This document shows positions 17,047 through 24,637 of a stretch of DNA of 45,481 nucleotides, piece after piece. The notes beneath the pieces were generated by a model that did no database searches, was not told the origin of the DNA, and worked only from the letters and a program-made list of their open reading frames with translations. The stretch's first letter is position 1, and each line of letters begins with the position of its first letter. The position numbers were made by a program, and so were the translations under genes. Source of the stretch: Frankia nepalensis. Lineage in GTDB: Bacteria > Actinomycetota > Actinomycetes > Frankiales > Frankiaceae. The stretch is from NCBI RefSeq assembly GCF_016786325.1, contig NZ_JADWYU010000086.1:1-45481 (forward strand), given 5' to 3'.

Positions 17047-17703
17047 GTGCCGATCAGAACGGTGTTCTTCGACGTGGGCGAGACTATCGTGGATGAGTCC
17101 CGGGAGTACGGGACGTGGGCGGATTGGCTGGGGGTGCCTCGGCACACGTTCTCGGCGGTGTTCGGCGCCGTGATCGCGCGTGGGCTGGACTACCGGGAGG
17201 TATTCCAGGTGTTCCGGCCCGGATTTGATCTCGGGGCGGAGCGGGAGCGGCGAGCGGCGGCCGGGCAGCCGGAGTCGTTCGGTGAGGAGAACCTGTACGC
17301 CGACGCACGGCCCTGCCTGGCAGCGCTGCGTGCGGAGCGTCTGCTGGTCGGCCTGGCGGGCAACCAGACCGCCCGCGCCGAGGGCATCCTGCGGGCATTG
17401 GATCTCCCCGTCGACGTGATCGGCATGTCGGACGGCTGGGGAGTGGAGAAGCCATCGGCGGAGTTCTTCCACCGCGTCGTCGCCGAAGCAGGTTGCCTGG
17501 CCGGGGAGGCGCTCTACGTCGGTGACCGGCTCGACAATGACATCCGCCCCGCGCAGGCCGTCGGCATGGCGACCGCTCTCCTCCGTCGGGGCCCGTGGGG
17601 CCACATCCTCGATGACCCCACGGTCGCCGACCGGTGCTTGTTTCACCTCGACTCTCTGACCGACCTACCGGATCTGGTGCGCAAGCACAACGAGGCGAAC
17701 TGA
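17047..17703 (+). CDS. HAD-superfamily hydrolase
   Basis: Haloacid-dehalogenase-fold phosphatase, 218 aa. Motif I is FFDVGETI (7-14) with nucleophile D9; the usual second Asp of DxD is Gly, as in many DxGxT-type HAD proteins. A helical cap follows (about 20-95). Motif II is LAGNQT, motif III Lys is in EKPSAEFF, and motif IV is GDRLDNDI. A phosphomonoester such as a nucleotide or sugar phosphate is the likely substrate. The GTG start has GGGAGG 6 bases upstream. It converges on the XRE-type regulator gene with 17 bases between stops, and the two genes share a duplicated promoter block. It probably belongs functionally with the nine-gene operon that starts at 19340. Confidence 0.85.
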   Translation: MPIRTVFFDVGETIVDESREYGTWADWLGVPRHTFSAVFGAVIARGLDYREVFQVFRPGFDLGAERERRAAAGQPESFGEENLYADARPCLAALRAERLLVGLAGNQTARAEGILRALDLPVDVIGMSDGWGVEKPSAEFFHRVVAEAGCLAGEALYVGDRLDNDIRPAQAVGMATALLRRGPWGHILDDPTVADRCLFHLDSLTDLPDLVRKHNEAN

Positions 17704-17720
17704 CACTCCACAACTGGAGG

Positions 17721-19031
17721 TCACGACGCTGGTGACAGTGCTCTGATCTGCCCGTCGATGTGTCGACCGTGCTTGCTGTCTCCCAGCAATGGCCGGACCG
17801 CGCGTACACGGTCCATCCCGGTCGCGTACCAGTCGGTGTTGAGCGTCTCGATCGCTTGGCCAAGATAGTCAGCGACGCGGTCGCCATCCCGGCCGTGTGC
17901 TCCGGCAAGATCGGCGAGGATGACACTGCGCTGTTTGCTTCCTCGCGCGCCGAGTTGGTCAGCCGCCGCGGCCAGTCTGCGGGCAGCTTCCGGATGATCG
18001 CCCGTTGCGAGGGCGGCGTAGCCGGCGAAGGAATCGAGACGGGCCGCGTCGTAGAAGTCGAACCATGCGAGATCGCCTGCATTGTCGGGCAGCGATGCTT
18101 CGGCGAGGTCGATCTGGTGCCGGCTGGTTGCCGGGGCGCCGTTTCTGGCTTCGATCTCGGAGGACACGCAGTGCAGCCACGACCGGACGATGGGGTGGAC
18201 GGCGTGCCAGCAGTGCTGGAGCGCGGCGGTGATCAGGTTCCGCGCGCCGTCAGGGTCCTGGCTGAAGCCGGGGATGAAGGCCATGTGGCCGAGGACTGTG
18301 GCGGCGAACGCGTGGTCGCCGGTCTCCTTGCTGGCTGTGAGGGCGACATCGTAGCAGCGGGTGGCGACGGCGGGCTGGCTGAGGTCGAAGAATGCGAGGC
18401 GTCCGGCGAGCAGCGCCGACTGGAGCAGTCCGGCGGCGAGAGCAGCACGCTGGGTGCCGCTCGCGCCGCGCACAAGGGCAACGCCCAGGTGGGTGTGCGC
18501 GAAGGACGCTTCGAAGAGCGGACGCGGGGGGCTGTTCCAGTAGAGTTCTCGCTGACCGTTCGCGATTTTCGTGTAGGTCTCGGGATCCACCTGGGAAGAT
18601 CCAGCGCGCGGGTCGCCCTCGGCCGACGTTATGGACAGCAACGGGCTAAGCAGGGGCAGCGCCCCCGCTCCGAGCAGCGCGCGAAGGACAGTGGCCCGGT
18701 CCCAGTTCGCGTCGCCGGCCGCGCCAGACGGCATACCGTCCACCCTCCCCATCGTGACGTCAGGGCGCATCTTGAGCTCGGCTGGCGTGAGCAGGCCGAG
18801 TTCGCTCGCGGGCTTTCCGAACACGGTCACCAGGTGTTTGCGGTAACGAGGCTCGGGGCGTCGCTCGCCGGTCTCCCATCGCCTGACCGTGTTGGCGCAC
18901 AGGCCGGTGTACGTCTCGCCGGCGTGGTCCATCTCTATGCCGACGCGGCGGGCGACCTCGTCGTGTGACCAGCCACGTTGGAGTCGTTCCCAGGCCAGAT
19001 TCCGGTTCGGGGGATGACGGTTGCTCGCCAC
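17721..19031 (-). CDS. XRE-type regulator with TPR-like sensor region
   Basis: Transcriptional regulator, 436 aa. The N-terminal helix-turn-helix (about 12-75) reads LAWERLQRGWSHDEVARRVG and then CANTVRRWETGERRPEP, the classic XRE recognition helix. A Leu/Ala-rich linker (about 110-135) precedes a long all-helical region (about 150-430) built of TPR-like repeats rich in Ala and Leu. Actinobacterial proteins of this design commonly control adjacent biosynthetic or accessory genes. The GTG start has GGAGG upstream. It converges on the HAD gene and is divergent from the nine-gene operon. Its own promoter block is an inverted duplicate of the HAD promoter, which suggests autoregulation and co-regulation. 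A truncated relative lies at 28507-28953. Confidence 0.85.
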   Translation of the reverse strand: MASNRHPPNRNLAWERLQRGWSHDEVARRVGIEMDHAGETYTGLCANTVRRWETGERRPEPRYRKHLVTVFGKPASELGLLTPAELKMRPDVTMGRVDGMPSGAAGDANWDRATVLRALLGAGALPLLSPLLSITSAEGDPRAGSSQVDPETYTKIANGQRELYWNSPPRPLFEASFAHTHLGVALVRGASGTQRAALAAGLLQSALLAGRLAFFDLSQPAVATRCYDVALTASKETGDHAFAATVLGHMAFIPGFSQDPDGARNLITAALQHCWHAVHPIVRSWLHCVSSEIEARNGAPATSRHQIDLAEASLPDNAGDLAWFDFYDAARLDSFAGYAALATGDHPEAARRLAAAADQLGARGSKQRSVILADLAGAHGRDGDRVADYLGQAIETLNTDWYATGMDRVRAVRPLLGDSKHGRHIDGQIRALSPAS

Positions 19032-19077
19032 GCCGCACCTCCAACGTCTCGTCGGGCAGGTGTCGTCGACCAGGACG

Positions 19078-19107
19078 AGGCTATCGAACGCCGCTACCTT
19101 CCGTCAT
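19078..19107 (-). promoter_or_regulatory. Promoter of XRE-type regulator gene
   Basis: On the minus strand ATGACG (19107-19102) is followed after 18 bases by TAGCCT (19083-19078), the same arrangement as in copy A. The expected start of transcription is about 40 bases before the GTG at 19031. Confidence 0.55.
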
Positions 19108-19133
19108 CGGCTGGTTGCCATTGGACGAGCTGT

Positions 19134-19147
19134 GGACGGTACCGCCC
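19134..19147. promoter_or_regulatory. Conserved palindrome GGnCGGTACCGnCC, copy B
   Basis: GG-A-CGGTACCG-C-CC, about 27 bases upstream of the -35 of the regulator gene. It is the counterpart of 16926-16939 and a candidate operator for autoregulation. Confidence 0.5.
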
Positions 19148-19339
19148 GTGCCGGTGGCCGGGTTTTCTGATCGGGCCGGCGAGAATCGTGCGCCGGGCCC
19201 TGCCGGCGACAGCCGACGCGGGCCACAGCGACCAGGGATGCGTGGTGGACACGTCGAGCAAGAACGGTGGCACGCCAAGCGACAGCACTGACGGCGATGA
19301 GCAGGGCTTCCGGCCCGCTGGGCCTGCGGCGGCAGTCCG

Positions 19340-20308
19340 ATGAACCGGGCGATGGTCACCGGCGCGGCCGGCTTCATTGGATCCCATCTCGTCGAGAACC
19401 TGGTTGCCCGAGGAGTCACGACCGTCGCCGTCGACCGCCGAGCGCGCGGTTCCGACGCCCTCGCCGACGAGAACCTCGCGCCTGCAAGGGGCGACCCGCG
19501 GTGCGTCCTCGTCAGTGCCGACCTGGCCCAGGACGGCCTGGATGACGCTGTGGACGGGTGCGACGTCGTCTTCCACCTAGCGGCCCGACCAGGCGTTCGG
19601 CAGTCCTGGGGGGACGAGTTCGACGATTACATACGGTCCAACGTGGTTGGCACGCGCCGTCTCCTTGACGCGTGCGTCCGGCGCGGTGTGCGCCGCGTCG
19701 TCTTCGCCTCGTCCTCCAGCGTCTACGGTCCCATCGCCCGACCGAGCCGGGAGTCGGACCCTACCTGTCCGATGTCGCCTTACGGTGTCAGCAAGCTCGC
19801 CGCCGAGCAGCTGTGTCTGGCATACGCTCGCCGGCCGGACAGCGCGCTCAGCGTCGTCGCGCTGCGGTATTTCACCGTCTTCGGCCCGCGGCAACGGCCG
19901 GACATGGCTATCGCCCGTCTGCTGTTCGCCGCATACACCGGGTTCCCGATCGAGATCTTCGGTGACGGCTCGCAGCGGCGCGACTTCACCTACGTCACGG
20001 ACATTGTCGACGCCACGATCGCCGCCGCGGATATCGATGTCCTCGCCGCGGTCGTGAACGTCGGAGGTGGGACGAGCGCCTCGATGAACGAAGTGATCGC
20101 GCTGGTCGGCCAGTGCACCAGTCGACGGGTGCCGACCACCAGCGTCGCTGCCAGACCGGGCGACGTCCCCGTCACCGCCGCCGACCTGTCCCAGGCTCAG
20201 CAACTCCTTGGCTACCAACCCGCGGTCGGGCTCGCCGAGGGGATCGCCCGCCAGACCTCCTGGCTTGTGGGCCTCCCCCACCACCGACTGCTCGCCTTCA
20301 CTCCCTGA
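19340..20308 (+). CDS. NAD-dependent NDP-sugar epimerase/dehydratase (extended SDR)
   Basis: Extended short-chain dehydrogenase, 322 aa, of the UDP-glucose/UDP-glucuronate 4-epimerase type. The NAD-binding GAAGFIG (8-14) has the GxxGxxG spacing. The catalytic Ser lies in SSSSVYG (124-130) and YxxxK is Y148-G-V-S-K152. Substrate-side motifs such as RYFTVFGPRQRPDMAIARL and FGDGSQRRDFTYVTDIVDA match NDP-sugar epimerases and decarboxylases. It would supply an NDP-sugar, most simply to the glycosyltransferase three genes downstream. The start ATG at 19340 has no strong ribosome binding site; ATG at 19352 is an alternative. It is the first gene of a nine-gene plus-strand operon, with 16 bases to the next start. 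Confidence 0.88.
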   Translation: MNRAMVTGAAGFIGSHLVENLVARGVTTVAVDRRARGSDALADENLAPARGDPRCVLVSADLAQDGLDDAVDGCDVVFHLAARPGVRQSWGDEFDDYIRSNVVGTRRLLDACVRRGVRRVVFASSSSVYGPIARPSRESDPTCPMSPYGVSKLAAEQLCLAYARRPDSALSVVALRYFTVFGPRQRPDMAIARLLFAAYTGFPIEIFGDGSQRRDFTYVTDIVDATIAAADIDVLAAVVNVGGGTSASMNEVIALVGQCTSRRVPTTSVAARPGDVPVTAADLSQAQQLLGYQPAVGLAEGIARQTSWLVGLPHHRLLAFTP

Positions 20309-20324
20309 GATTCGAGGACCAGGA

Positions 20325-21296
20325 ATGCTTGTTCTCAGCGCTGGCGACGCGACAGGATTATTCGCCGCAGCATGCGAGGCCGTGCTAGCCGAGGGCATTG
20401 AGGTCCGCCCCCGGGGCATGACCACGCAGGAGGTGATGGGCGCCCACCTGCGACTAACCGACCCCCGGCGCCGCTTCGTCGACCTCCCACCTGCCCGTGT
20501 CATCAACCCCGCCTTCGCCGTGGCCGAGGCGGTGTGGATCCTGTCGGGCTCGGACGGCCCCTGGATCTACGACTTCAACCAGGAACTGCTGCGCTACACC
20601 GATGGCGGGGTGCTCCGCGGGGCTTACGGGCCGAGGCTGCGTCGTTGGCATGGGACGGTCGACCAGCTGGACGCAGTACGCCGGGAACTGCTCGCTGACG
20701 CTGACTCCCGGCGCGCCGTGGTCACGCTGTATGACCCGCAACGCGACCACAGTGGTCATCGCGATGTGCCATGCACCCTTGCCTACCGGTTCTTCCTGCG
20801 GGCGGGCCGACTGGAAATGCACACGACGATGCGCAGCCAGGACCTGTGGCTTGGCTTTCCATACGACATCTTCACCGCCACGCTGATCCACGAGCTACTC
20901 GCCGGATGGCTCGGAGCGCCGATGGGCGACTATCACCACCACGTCGACTCGCTGCACCTCTATGCGCACAACCGCGACGGCGCCATGAAAGCGGCCACCG
21001 ATGCCGCACCCGTAGACGCCCCGGGAATGGCGCCTATGACTGTGGAGTGGGACGATCTTGAGTTCGTTTTGGGAAGGGTCGCGGTCGGCGACTACGCCGG
21101 GGTCGCGGGCAGCGCTTGGGCGCCCTTCGCGCGGGTCCTGGCCAGCTACCGGGCCTGGCGCGCCGGCGACCGGGACCAGGCACGGTCCCTGACAGCCCAC
21201 ATACCAGGAGTGCTGGGCGCGGCGCTGGGCCGCTGGTACGACCTACGCACCACGCGGTCGACGCCCGTGATCCACACGGCGGGAGGCGCGCCATGA
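20325..21296 (+). CDS. Thymidylate-synthase-fold (d)CMP 5-hydroxymethylase-like enzyme
   Basis: Thymidylate-synthase superfamily, 323 aa. Catalytic residues align with the family: E68 in AEAVWILSG, YGPRLRRW (101-108), nucleophile C150 in DVPCTLAYRF, phosphate-binding R170-S171 in MRSQDLWLG, and H211 and Y213 in SLHLYAHN. The base-selecting residue, Asn177 of E. coli thymidylate synthase (LGLPFN), is Asp here (D181 in LGFPYDIF). Asp at this place is characteristic of T4 dCMP hydroxymethylase and of the CMP hydroxymethylase MilA of mildiomycin biosynthesis. Predicted reaction: methylenetetrahydrofolate-dependent 5-hydroxymethylation (or methylation) of CMP or dCMP. A housekeeping thymidylate synthase is unlikely given D181 and the context. 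The ATG at 20325 has GAGGACCAGGA upstream; the 3' end overlaps the carbamoyltransferase start by ATGA. Confidence 0.85.
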   Translation: MLVLSAGDATGLFAAACEAVLAEGIEVRPRGMTTQEVMGAHLRLTDPRRRFVDLPPARVINPAFAVAEAVWILSGSDGPWIYDFNQELLRYTDGGVLRGAYGPRLRRWHGTVDQLDAVRRELLADADSRRAVVTLYDPQRDHSGHRDVPCTLAYRFFLRAGRLEMHTTMRSQDLWLGFPYDIFTATLIHELLAGWLGAPMGDYHHHVDSLHLYAHNRDGAMKAATDAAPVDAPGMAPMTVEWDDLEFVLGRVAVGDYAGVAGSAWAPFARVLASYRAWRAGDRDQARSLTAHIPGVLGAALGRWYDLRTTRSTPVIHTAGGAP

Positions 21297-23011
21297 GCGC
21301 CGCCGCGGCCCGGCGTGGCGCCGAGGTCGTGCTTGGGCTGTGCGCGTTCACCCATGACTCGGCGGCGGCGCTCCTCGTCGACGGCCATCTGGTCGGATTC
21401 GTCGAGGAGGAACGTCTCAACGGCGTCAAGCACACGAATTCCTACCCGGCGAACGCTATCGCCTGGCTACTCGACCAAGCTGGCCTCGCCCGGGAGGACG
21501 TCACCACCGTCGCGTACAACTTCGCTGGCCGCCACTACCTGAGGCCGCTGCTTCACGTGCCTGCGCACCTGGTGGACCGGCTAACGCAGACAAGGGCGAT
21601 ACCACGCGCCCGCAGCTTCGTCACCGTGCATCACCGCTACCGGGCCCGGATGGCACAGGTGCGATCCCAGTTTCCCAAGGCATACCTGCAGTCGGTTCTG
21701 CATCACCGCGCCCACGCGCTGTACGCCTTCCTGTCCTCCGGCTATGACGAGGCGGCGGTCCTCGTCGTTGACAGCCTCGGCGAGATCCAGAGCACGACGA
21801 CCTGGCACGCCAATCCGACGCTGCAACTGCTCCACGCGATCAACGACCCGGCGTCGCTCGGATACGCCTATGGCGCCATCACGGAGCACCTCGGCTGGCG
21901 ACGCGGCGACGAGGAGGGCACCGTCATGGCCCTGGCCGCGATCGGCGACCCCGCCAGATTCCGGCCGCTGATGTCCCGTGCGATCCGATTGACTCGGGAC
22001 GGCTTCGCCCTCGACCCCGCCTTGCTGCCCCTGCGCGTGCTGTCCAGCCGGTACGGCCGCGTGACCAGCGCCTTCACTGCTGCAACCTGCCCACCTCGCC
22101 GGCCGGACGCCCAGGTCGAGTCCGTGCATGCCGACCTGGCCGCCGCGCTCCAGGAACGCACCGAGCAGGTAATGCTCCACCTCGCCTACCGGGCACGCGG
22201 TACGAGCGGCAGCGGTCTGCTGTGCCTCGGCGGCGGGGTCGCGATGAACTGCGTCGCTGTCGGCCGCATCTTGCAGGAAGGGTACTTCGACGAGGTGCAC
22301 ATGCCGCCCGCGCCGGCGGACTCCGGGACCGCCATCGGCGCCGCGGCGGCCGTCTGGTCGGACACCACCGGCCGCGCGCCCGGTGGACTCACCCAGCGCA
22401 GCTACCTCGGCCCCGCATACCCGGGCGTGATCCTCTCTACCGCGCCCCGGCCCGGACTGTCAGCCCGCCGCCTCACCGAACCGGCCCGCGAGCTGGCGCG
22501 CAACCTCGCCGAAGGCCAGATCATCGGTCTGTTCACCGGCCCGGTCGAAGCCGGGCCACGAGCGTTGGGCAACCGATCGATCCTCGCCTCGCCGCTCACC
22601 GACGACGTCGTAAAACGGCTCAACGCGACCGTGAAGTTCCGCGAACCGTTCCGGCCGTTCGCACCGGTCGTCCTCGCCGACAAGGCCGCGGACTACTTCG
22701 CGCTCAACCAGCTGTCGCCCTACATGTCCATCGCCGTCCCCGCCACCACGCTGAGCCAGACGGTCCTGCCCGCGGTCGTCCACGCCAACGGCAGGGCCCG
22801 CGTCCAAACCGTCACACAGGAACAGCACCCGTTCCTCGCTGAACTGCTCGCCGCGTTCGCCGAGCTCACCGGCCATCCGGTCCTCATCAACACCTCGCTG
22901 AACATCAAGGGGAAGCCGATCGCCGGCACACCAGAACTCGCGCTCGACTGCCTGACCGAGTCCGGTCTCGACGGGCTCCTCCTCGAAGGCTGGTGGGTGA
23001 CAAGGTGTTGA
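21293..23011 (+). CDS. NodU/TobZ-family O-carbamoyltransferase
   Basis: O-carbamoyltransferase, 572 aa, which moves a carbamoyl group from carbamoyl phosphate via carbamoyl-AMP to a hydroxyl. The N-terminal Kae1-like domain has the metal-binding HxxxH as HHRAH (137-141), followed by FLSSGYDEAAVLVVDSLGE. The C-terminal YrdC-like domain has EAGPRALGNR (419-428), KFREPFRPFAPVV and INTSLNIKGKPI. Length and motif order match NodU, CmcH and TobZ. The ATG has GGGAGG upstream and overlaps the preceding stop, so it is translationally coupled to the thymidylate-synthase-like gene. The acceptor is probably the 5-hydroxymethyl group made by that enzyme, or a sugar hydroxyl. Carbamoyltransferases acting on 5-hydroxymethylcytosine have been reported in phages, to my knowledge. 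Confidence 0.93.
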   Translation: MSAAAARRGAEVVLGLCAFTHDSAAALLVDGHLVGFVEEERLNGVKHTNSYPANAIAWLLDQAGLAREDVTTVAYNFAGRHYLRPLLHVPAHLVDRLTQTRAIPRARSFVTVHHRYRARMAQVRSQFPKAYLQSVLHHRAHALYAFLSSGYDEAAVLVVDSLGEIQSTTTWHANPTLQLLHAINDPASLGYAYGAITEHLGWRRGDEEGTVMALAAIGDPARFRPLMSRAIRLTRDGFALDPALLPLRVLSSRYGRVTSAFTAATCPPRRPDAQVESVHADLAAALQERTEQVMLHLAYRARGTSGSGLLCLGGGVAMNCVAVGRILQEGYFDEVHMPPAPADSGTAIGAAAAVWSDTTGRAPGGLTQRSYLGPAYPGVILSTAPRPGLSARRLTEPARELARNLAEGQIIGLFTGPVEAGPRALGNRSILASPLTDDVVKRLNATVKFREPFRPFAPVVLADKAADYFALNQLSPYMSIAVPATTLSQTVLPAVVHANGRARVQTVTQEQHPFLAELLAAFAELTGHPVLINTSLNIKGKPIAGTPELALDCLTESGLDGLLLEGWWVTRC

Positions 23012-24039
23012 TCGGCTACAGCTTCTGGGGCTTCCTAGGCCCCGGCATCATCGACACCCCCGACGGCGGACGCAGCCACCGCCGCACCTTGATCGATGGA
23101 CTCCAGCGGCGGGGCCACGAGGTCGTCTTCCTGCAGCGTGACCGCGACCGGACCGAGGCAGGACTCGACCTGGCCGACCTCTACCGCTGGGAACCCGGCC
23201 TGCCAGTCATCGACGTCCTCATGCTCGAGTGGCGCTGGCCCATCGCCGGCCGAAACACCACACCCTGCGGCACAGCCAGCCACACCTGCGACCTGCACCG
23301 ACAGGCCGAACTCGTCACCCACTACACCGACCGGCTCGGAACACCCACCTTGTTGTGGGACAAGGACCGGCAACTGCCCGCGGACGATTCCCTCTGGACG
23401 CGGCCAAACGTCACGATCTGTGAACCGGCGCTGCATCCCCGCCCTCGCGCGGTCTCCCTACTGTTCCCCCTCGCCGACGCGGTGCTTCGGACCGCCGACC
23501 CCGCCGCGCTCGCAGCCCTGCCCCGACCGCTGCCGCTCGTCTACATCGGCAACCAGTACGACCGCGACGACGCCTTCGAGCGCTTCTTCGCGCCGGCAGC
23601 CGGCAACCTTCCTCACGCAGTGGCCGGAAAGTGGTCTCGCACCTCACAGTGGCCGCACGTCAACTTCGTCGGGCGCATCGCCTTCGAGCAGGTCGCCGAG
23701 CTATACCGCGAAGCACTGGCGACCGTCCTCCTGCTCCCGGAGCGCTACCGTTCGGCCGGCCAAATGACTCAAAGGATCTTCGAAGCGGTGCTCGCGGGCT
23801 GTCTGCCTCTCGCTCCGACGGACATCGACGATGTCGACGCCTTCGTGCCGCGCTGCCTGCAGGTCGTCGACGGCGCCGAAACGCTATCCAAGATCGACTG
23901 GCTCACGGCCGTCACCAGGACCACGGAACACACGGATCTGATCAGCCAGTGTCTCGGGAAACTGGATCTGTTCCGGCTGTCCGCGCAACTCGACACCATC
24001 GACCGAGTGCTGTCATCGGCACGTGGAGTAGACCGATGA
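22993..24039 (+). CDS. GT-B-like glycosyltransferase (CgeB/DUF3880-like)
   Basis: Probable GT-B-fold glycosyltransferase, 348 aa. The N-terminal half begins with a Rossmann-like strand (VLIGYSFWGFLGPG) and has alternating strands and helices. The C-terminal half has YIGNQYDRDDAFERFF (about 176-191) and the nucleotide-sugar-site region SAGQMTQRIFEAVLAGCLPL (about 255-274), which resembles the terminal signature of CgeB-type glycosyltransferases. The N-terminus is divergent and family assignment is moderate. The GTG start at 22993 lies 19 bases inside the carbamoyltransferase gene; a GTG at 23005 is an alternative. With the epimerase at 19340 it would form a sugar-transfer module. A different nucleotide-binding transferase cannot be excluded. 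Confidence 0.65.
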   Translation: MGDKVLIGYSFWGFLGPGIIDTPDGGRSHRRTLIDGLQRRGHEVVFLQRDRDRTEAGLDLADLYRWEPGLPVIDVLMLEWRWPIAGRNTTPCGTASHTCDLHRQAELVTHYTDRLGTPTLLWDKDRQLPADDSLWTRPNVTICEPALHPRPRAVSLLFPLADAVLRTADPAALAALPRPLPLVYIGNQYDRDDAFERFFAPAAGNLPHAVAGKWSRTSQWPHVNFVGRIAFEQVAELYREALATVLLLPERYRSAGQMTQRIFEAVLAGCLPLAPTDIDDVDAFVPRCLQVVDGAETLSKIDWLTAVTRTTEHTDLISQCLGKLDLFRLSAQLDTIDRVLSSARGVDR

Positions 24040-24090
24040 CAGCGCATGCGCCTATGGCGTGGCCGGGCCGCGCCCCTACTGTGAGAGCAG

Positions 24091-24600
24091 ATGAACAAGA
24101 TCGCCATCATCGGCTGCGGCGGCAGCGGCAAGTCGACACTCGCCCGGCAAGTCGCCACGATCCTCGACCTGCCGGTGACCCACCTCGACAGCCTCTACTA
24201 CGACGACCAGTGGAATCCGCTCCCACAGAAGGAGTTCGCGGCCCGGCAGGAGAAGCTGGTCGTCCACGACCGGTGGATCATCGAGGGCAACTACGCCTCC
24301 ACCCTGCCCATCCGGCTACGAGCCGCGGACACGGTCGTCTTCCTGGACCTGCCGGCGATCACCTGTCTGTGGGGAATCGCCCAGCGCCGCTGGCGCTACC
24401 GCGGCGGCCAGCACGCCGACGTCGGCGTCTACGACCGGATCACCTGGAGCTTCGTCCGCTACATCGCCGGGTACCGGCGCACCATGCGTCCACGGGTCCG
24501 CCAGCTGCTCGCGGAGCACGCACCTCACGCCCACCTGGTCACCTTGACCAGCCGGCGGCAGGCGAAGGGCTTCCTCGCGCGTATCGGCACGGGCAGATAG
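24091..24600 (+). CDS. P-loop nucleotide kinase (adenylate-kinase/FlaR-like)
   Basis: Small P-loop kinase, 169 aa, in the group annotated as adenylate kinase-like or DNA topology modulation protein FlaR. Walker A is GCGGSGKST (8-16). The LDSLYYDDQW and DRWIIEGNYASTLPIRL segments are typical of the group, and an Arg-rich lid follows (RRWRYRGGQ). It probably phosphorylates a small metabolite; in this operon a modified nucleoside monophosphate is the obvious candidate, much as T4 gp1 handles hydroxymethyl-dCMP. That role is inferred from context. It starts 51 bases after the glycosyltransferase stop, the largest gap in the operon, with TACTGT 8 bases before the ATG, so a secondary promoter is possible. 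Confidence 0.8.
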   Translation: MNKIAIIGCGGSGKSTLARQVATILDLPVTHLDSLYYDDQWNPLPQKEFAARQEKLVVHDRWIIEGNYASTLPIRLRAADTVVFLDLPAITCLWGIAQRRWRYRGGQHADVGVYDRITWSFVRYIAGYRRTMRPRVRQLLAEHAPHAHLVTLTSRRQAKGFLARIGTGR

Positions 24601-24637
24601 CTGAGGTCACGATCGGTGCTGGGAGGCGGTCCAGCTC

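Larger units (their letters stand above)
19075..19235 (+). repeat. Inverted repeat copy B (duplicated promoter block)
   Basis: Inverted partner of 16850-17000. Its promoter elements point left toward the XRE-type regulator. It carries a roughly 10-base insertion (GGCGACAGCC near 19204) absent from copy A. It lies in the 308-base gap between the regulator and the operon starting at 19340, so it may also influence that operon. Confidence 0.8.

Noticed and set aside
16629-17147. Intact minus-strand protein of 172 codons
   Set aside because: It fuses the duplicated promoter block with the decayed vapC fragment and overlaps the HAD gene start; no single-family product results.
16850-19235. Insertion sequence with terminal inverted repeats
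   Set aside because: The enclosed genes are a HAD hydrolase and a regulator, no transposase is present, the repeats are unusually long, and no target-site duplication was seen.
20325-21296. Housekeeping thymidylate synthase (thyA)
   Set aside because: Asp181 at the base-selecting position, the loss of the usual C-terminal closing segment and the operon context argue against dTMP synthesis.
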